From contig JBCDJG010000002.1 of assembly GCA_038748065.1 (NCBI GenBank), positions 98,864 to 162,863 of the forward strand: DNA of 64,000 bases, in the 5' to 3' direction. This document shows, one piece after another, positions 60,780 to 64,000 of this stretch; positions within the stretch are counted from its first letter, which is position 1, and each line of letters opens with the position of its first letter. The position numbers were made by a program, and so were the translations under genes. This DNA is from JBCDJG01 sp038748065. Its GTDB lineage: Bacteria; Pseudomonadota; Gammaproteobacteria; Pseudomonadales; Halieaceae. The notes under the pieces are model-generated. The model had not been told where the DNA came from and did not search any database. It saw nothing but the letters and a program-made list of their open reading frames with translations.

Positions 60780-61220
60780 ATGACAAGGTTAATCGTAGCA
60801 ATGGTTATGGCATTCGCGGCGCAGGCAGCGAGCGCACAATGCTCCCTCGATATTGAAGTGGGCGATACGCTCAAGTTCAGCGAGTCTGAACTTTCGGTAT
60901 CGTCGGACTGCGAAAGCGTAACCCTGAACTTGACCCATACGGGTGGCATGCCGAAAAACACCATGGGCCATAACTGGGTGCTCGCCGCGACAGGTGATGT
61001 GAATGCGCTGGCGAACGCCGGCCTGGCGGCTGGCCTCGACGCCAACTATGTGCCGGCCGGTGACGCTCGAGTGCTGGCGGCCACAGACATCATCGGCGGC
61101 GGCGAGAGCGCCAGCGTGACATTTTCTCTAGAGAACATGACGCCTGGCGGTGACTATACTTTCTTCTGCAGTTTTCCGGGCCACTGGGCCGTGATGAAGG
61201 GCGCTTTCAAGATCGTGTGA
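60780..61220 (+). CDS. Azurin, periplasmic type I copper protein
   Basis: A 146-residue cupredoxin with a signal peptide (to about ASAQ, residue 20). Copper ligands are His64 (MGHNWVL), Cys130, His135 and Met139 (FFCSFPGHWAVMKG), the canonical azurin pattern. It carries electrons in the periplasm, possibly to a peroxidase or oxidase. A diheme cytochrome c is encoded 5 kb upstream but no direct link is visible. AGGAG lies nine bases before the ATG. Confidence 0.95.
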   Translation: MTRLIVAMVMAFAAQAASAQCSLDIEVGDTLKFSESELSVSSDCESVTLNLTHTGGMPKNTMGHNWVLAATGDVNALANAGLAAGLDANYVPAGDARVLAATDIIGGGESASVTFSLENMTPGGDYTFFCSFPGHWAVMKGAFKIV

Positions 61221-61283
61221 CCAGAGTCAGAACCTCCGCTGCGCCGGGCCCGCGAGATTGGGCCAGGTTGGCGGATGCCTGGA

Positions 61284-63614
61284 TCAGGCGCGTTTTGCGA
61301 CCCCGCCTATCTCTTGGATAAGCGTCATGTAATGCCATGGCGCCGTCAGTATCCGACCAAGCTCTTCAGCGGGCATGGGCTTGCTGAACAAGTAGCCGCG
61401 CATCAAGCGCACGCCCTGAGCCGATAGATACTCGAACTCCTCGACCCGCTCGACACCCTCGGCGACCGGCGTGAGGCCCAGACTGTTCGCCACGGCCACC
61501 ACAGCCGACACCATCCTCGCGCCCTCTGTGCGCTTGTCACAGTGAGCGATAAAAGAGCGCTCGATTTTCAGATCGTCCAAGGGACAAGCCTGTATTCCCG
61601 CCAGTGTCGACGGTGCCACACCGAAGTTCTCGAGGGCGATGTGCACGCCCGAATCCTTTAATTCACGCAGGACCTGCAGCATGCTGTCGCTGTTGTTTGC
61701 GATCACCTCATGGGTCAGGCCCAGCTCCAGGCTCGATGCCGGTAGCGAGTAGCGCTTGAGTGTTTCGCTCAAACGCGTGACAAAGGCGGGGTTGAGCTGC
61801 TGCGGCGATATGTTCAGTGCGACGCGAGGCATCGTTATCGCCCGCTTCTTGAACGCACAAATCTGGCGGCATGCTTCTTCCAGCGCCCAGTAGCCCAGCT
61901 CAACGATAAGCCCGTTTTCTTCCGCCAGTGGAATAAAGCGCTCTGGCGAAACGGCGCCAAGATCTGGATGCTGCCAGCGCAAAAAGGCTTCCAGCCCGGT
62001 GATGGAGCCCAATACGGTATCGACTTGCGGCTGATAGTGAAGCGTCAGCGTGTTTTCCGCCAGTGCTTTGCGCAGAGCGGTGCTGAGCTGGAAATCCTCG
62101 TCACCCAGTAGTTCGATGTTGTCGCTGTAGGGTATCACGCTGCTGGCTCCAGCTGCCGCAGCCTGCTGCTTGGCCGCGCTGGCGAAGCGCAATAGTGTGC
62201 CCGCATCGCGAGTATCATCGGGCATTACTGCGATACCGATAACAGGCTTAACGGTCAGCTCGCGGCCTTCTATAGTGTAGGGTTTGGCCAGTAGTGCGCT
62301 GATGCGCTCGGCAATGTCCTTCGCCGACTGCCTGTCGTCGAGCCGGTTCAAGACGGCGGCAAACTCGTCTGCCCCCAAACGAGACACATTGATGCGCTGC
62401 GCATCGCTTCGATAATGACCGAGCAAATCGCTGCTGCGCAGGCAGCCCAGCAGGCGCGCGGCGACCGCCTTCAGTAACTGGTCACCCGTATTGCGACCTA
62501 GGGATTCAGTTATGCGCTCGAAATTAACCAGGCTGACACACAGGAGCGCGGCTGTTTCCTCGCTGCGCTCTGCCAAGCGGATCAGTTGACGAACGTGTTC
62601 AATGAACAGTTCTCGGTTGGGCAACTCCGTCAGGCGATCAAAGTTGGACAGCTTTCTCACGTTCGCGCGAGAGGCTGCGTACTCGTCCGAGATACGTTCG
62701 AGTTCCTGATCTCGCGCGGTGAGTTCTTCCTCAGTCTGCTCGACCCGCAGCTTAAACATGTTTTTTTCGTAAGACATTTCGCTGGTTTTTCTGCTGGCTG
62801 ATTTTTTGAAGCTGGACAGCGCTTTGGCGATATCGGCAAATTCACCATGGTCAGGGGTGCTGATCTTGGTCTCGTCTTCGCCGTTGGCGAGGGCGTGGGC
62901 AATCTGCTTTAGCCTCGTTATGGGATCGATAATGCGCAAGATGGCGAGGCGCAGCAGAAGCCCGCTGATAGCCAGCACTCCCAGCATGAGAAGGAATGTA
63001 TGCAGTGCGCGATCACCGGCCCTGGCAAGCAGCGTGCCACGATCCAAGCCTATGCTCAGGTAGCCAATCACCAGACGGCTGCGGTTCTCGCCGCGTGCCA
63101 GCAGTCCGGCGGCGAAATCCTCGGGCGCCAGATTCGATTGAGTTGGGTCGATGGCGGTAAGCACCGGGATACTTAGGAGAATAGATGTCTCCCGGGCGAA
63201 CAGTGACGCATAGAATCCCGTACCAACTGCCTGTTCATGTTCATTTAGTGACAGAACGCGCATGTCGCTGGTACCGAGGCCTGCGCGCTGGAGCCTGAGG
63301 CGTGGGATGTTCAAGGGTTCCCGGTCGGGACTTTTTGCACTAGCGACAGGTTGCCCCGCGCTGTCGTAGGCGGCTACTGCAACGACAGCCTCATCCTGCA
63401 GAAACTCCTGGAGTGTCAGCGCAAGGCTGACCTCGTCTTGCTGATAAATTTCATACTGCAGCTGCTGCTGCGCCGCGACCTGGGCAAATGCCAGCTTCGA
63501 GATGCTATCGAGAGACTGCTCATAGGCATTGCGCGCCGAGTACACCATGAATATCACACACAGCTGCGTTGCGGTGATAAAAAACAATCCATTTAATTGT
63601 CTCGTCAGTGTCAT
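61284..63614 (-). CDS. Membrane GGDEF-EAL protein with degenerate active sites
   Basis: A 776-residue inner membrane protein. An N-terminal helix, a periplasmic domain (about 30-200), a second helix (about 205-228) and a HAMP-like segment (229-300) precede GGDEF and EAL domains. The GGDEF signature reads GADEF (414-418). The EAL signature reads EAF (542-544), and the metal-binding DDFGTG is ENFGVA (662-667); the Glu of the LTE motif is also lost (GLTHE). K in DLKIERSF and E in VAEGVE are kept. The layout and losses suggest a c-di-GMP receptor of the LapD kind rather than an active enzyme, but synthesis activity cannot be ruled out. No LapG gene is adjacent. Confidence 0.82.
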   Translation of the reverse strand: MTLTRQLNGLFFITATQLCVIFMVYSARNAYEQSLDSISKLAFAQVAAQQQLQYEIYQQDEVSLALTLQEFLQDEAVVAVAAYDSAGQPVASAKSPDREPLNIPRLRLQRAGLGTSDMRVLSLNEHEQAVGTGFYASLFARETSILLSIPVLTAIDPTQSNLAPEDFAAGLLARGENRSRLVIGYLSIGLDRGTLLARAGDRALHTFLLMLGVLAISGLLLRLAILRIIDPITRLKQIAHALANGEDETKISTPDHGEFADIAKALSSFKKSASRKTSEMSYEKNMFKLRVEQTEEELTARDQELERISDEYAASRANVRKLSNFDRLTELPNRELFIEHVRQLIRLAERSEETAALLCVSLVNFERITESLGRNTGDQLLKAVAARLLGCLRSSDLLGHYRSDAQRINVSRLGADEFAAVLNRLDDRQSAKDIAERISALLAKPYTIEGRELTVKPVIGIAVMPDDTRDAGTLLRFASAAKQQAAAAGASSVIPYSDNIELLGDEDFQLSTALRKALAENTLTLHYQPQVDTVLGSITGLEAFLRWQHPDLGAVSPERFIPLAEENGLIVELGYWALEEACRQICAFKKRAITMPRVALNISPQQLNPAFVTRLSETLKRYSLPASSLELGLTHEVIANNSDSMLQVLRELKDSGVHIALENFGVAPSTLAGIQACPLDDLKIERSFIAHCDKRTEGARMVSAVVAVANSLGLTPVAEGVERVEEFEYLSAQGVRLMRGYLFSKPMPAEELGRILTAPWHYMTLIQEIGGVAKRA

Positions 63615-63807
63615 CAGCTTAGTCTCCCGGCATGCTCCACAATGTGTTCATGTTGCTATCAAGCGTATCGGCTCCTGCTTTTAAACCCCAAGGGAAAAAG
63701 TCAGAAAAGTCCAGAAACTGGGCCTTAAATGGCCTTTTAGCCGGTGTTGGATGGGTGTTTAATACTTTCACTACAAAATAAAGCCCGAGACAAGACTGAC
63801 TTTGAGT

Positions 63808-64000
63808 ATGCAAAATTCACCTTCACCCTTTGCGCCCGTCACCATCGGCCCGCTAACGCTGCGCAATCGCTTTATCAAATCTGGGGCCAATGAGGCCATG
63901 TGCCTGGAAGGGCATCCAACCGTCGCCTTGGTGAACCATCACCGCGAGCTCGCAGCAGGCGGTATCGGGATGGCCACGGCCATATAGGCGACCGTGGTCA
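63808..64000 (+). pseudogene. Old Yellow Enzyme family N-terminus with an in-frame amber codon
   Basis: The frame from ATG 63808 reads VTIGPLTLRNRFIKSGANEAM and ALVNHHRELAAGGIGMATAI, the opening of NADH:flavin oxidoreductase/2,4-dienoyl-CoA reductase proteins. A TAG at 63985-63987 interrupts it, where relatives have Tyr, and the same frame continues past it as ATVV, which also fits the family. This is best read as a point nonsense mutation or a base-call error at the window edge rather than a frameshift. Only the first 60 or so residues are visible. Confidence 0.6.

Overview
The window is GC-rich, densely packed chromosomal DNA. Gene content suggests a free-living, probably marine, aerobic gammaproteobacterium of the Halieaceae/Cellvibrionales type. 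This is an inference from the TonB receptor, P450, haloalkane dehalogenase, nitronate monooxygenase, azurin, SnoaL/DUF1330 and sulfatase mix, not from a marker gene. I see no rRNA, tRNA, CRISPR, integrase or insertion sequence.

Region 1 (1-18,000) is a vitamin B12 regulon. A leftward cobD/cbiB runs off the left edge. A cobalamin riboswitch (about 934-1042) leads a rightward run: a secreted, membrane-anchored CobN-like chelatase, an ExbB/TolQ-like channel, a DUF2149 protein, cobQ, btuC, btuD, cobU, cobT, cobS and btuF, with overlaps or very short gaps. A second cobalamin riboswitch (about 17,808-17,950) leads the leftward pair btuB-cobO. Between the two runs lie a P450 and an esterase-like hydrolase. 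The pathway runs from outer membrane uptake (BtuB), through periplasmic capture and import (BtuF, BtuC, BtuD), adenosylation (CobO) and amidation (CobQ) to nucleotide loop assembly (CobD, CobU, CobT, CobS). The CobN/ExbB-like/DUF2149 trio is the least understood part and the best candidate for an under-described system: it looks like a proton-driven periplasmic metal chelatase or dechelatase under B12 control.

Region 2 (18,000-28,900) holds a DUF1445 hydro-lyase, a TetR-controlled haloalkane dehalogenase/DUF1330 operon with a clear palindromic operator, a fused PyrD-PyrK dihydroorotate dehydrogenase, SelO, two small exported proteins, an AsmA-like protein and an M48 peptidase with repeats.

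Region 3 (28,900-42,600) holds a glycosyltransferase/methyltransferase/sulfotransferase group, a MAPEG remnant, a CRTAC1-like FG-GAP protein, an arylsulfatase with a secreted partner, an AspT/YidE-type transporter, a nitronate monooxygenase, an LpxH-like phosphoesterase and an OlsF-type bifunctional acyltransferase for ornithine lipids.

Region 4 (42,600-51,500) contains small NTF2/EthD/DUF1330 proteins, a CadD-like transporter that seems to need a CTG start, a DUF4136 lipoprotein, a flavin-binding protein, ArfB, an exported catalase-peroxidase with its own terminator, and two short-chain dehydrogenases.

Region 5 (51,500-64,000) carries a dgcN-dgcA pair (D-glutamate conversion), a convergent ornithine decarboxylase-like gene and a divergent Lrp/AsnC regulator, then a diheme cytochrome c, a hydrolase-like lipoprotein, a Lon-substrate-domain protein, an MFS transporter, a DUF6607 protein, azurin and a degenerate GGDEF-EAL receptor. 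The right edge holds the start of an Old Yellow Enzyme gene interrupted by an in-frame amber codon.
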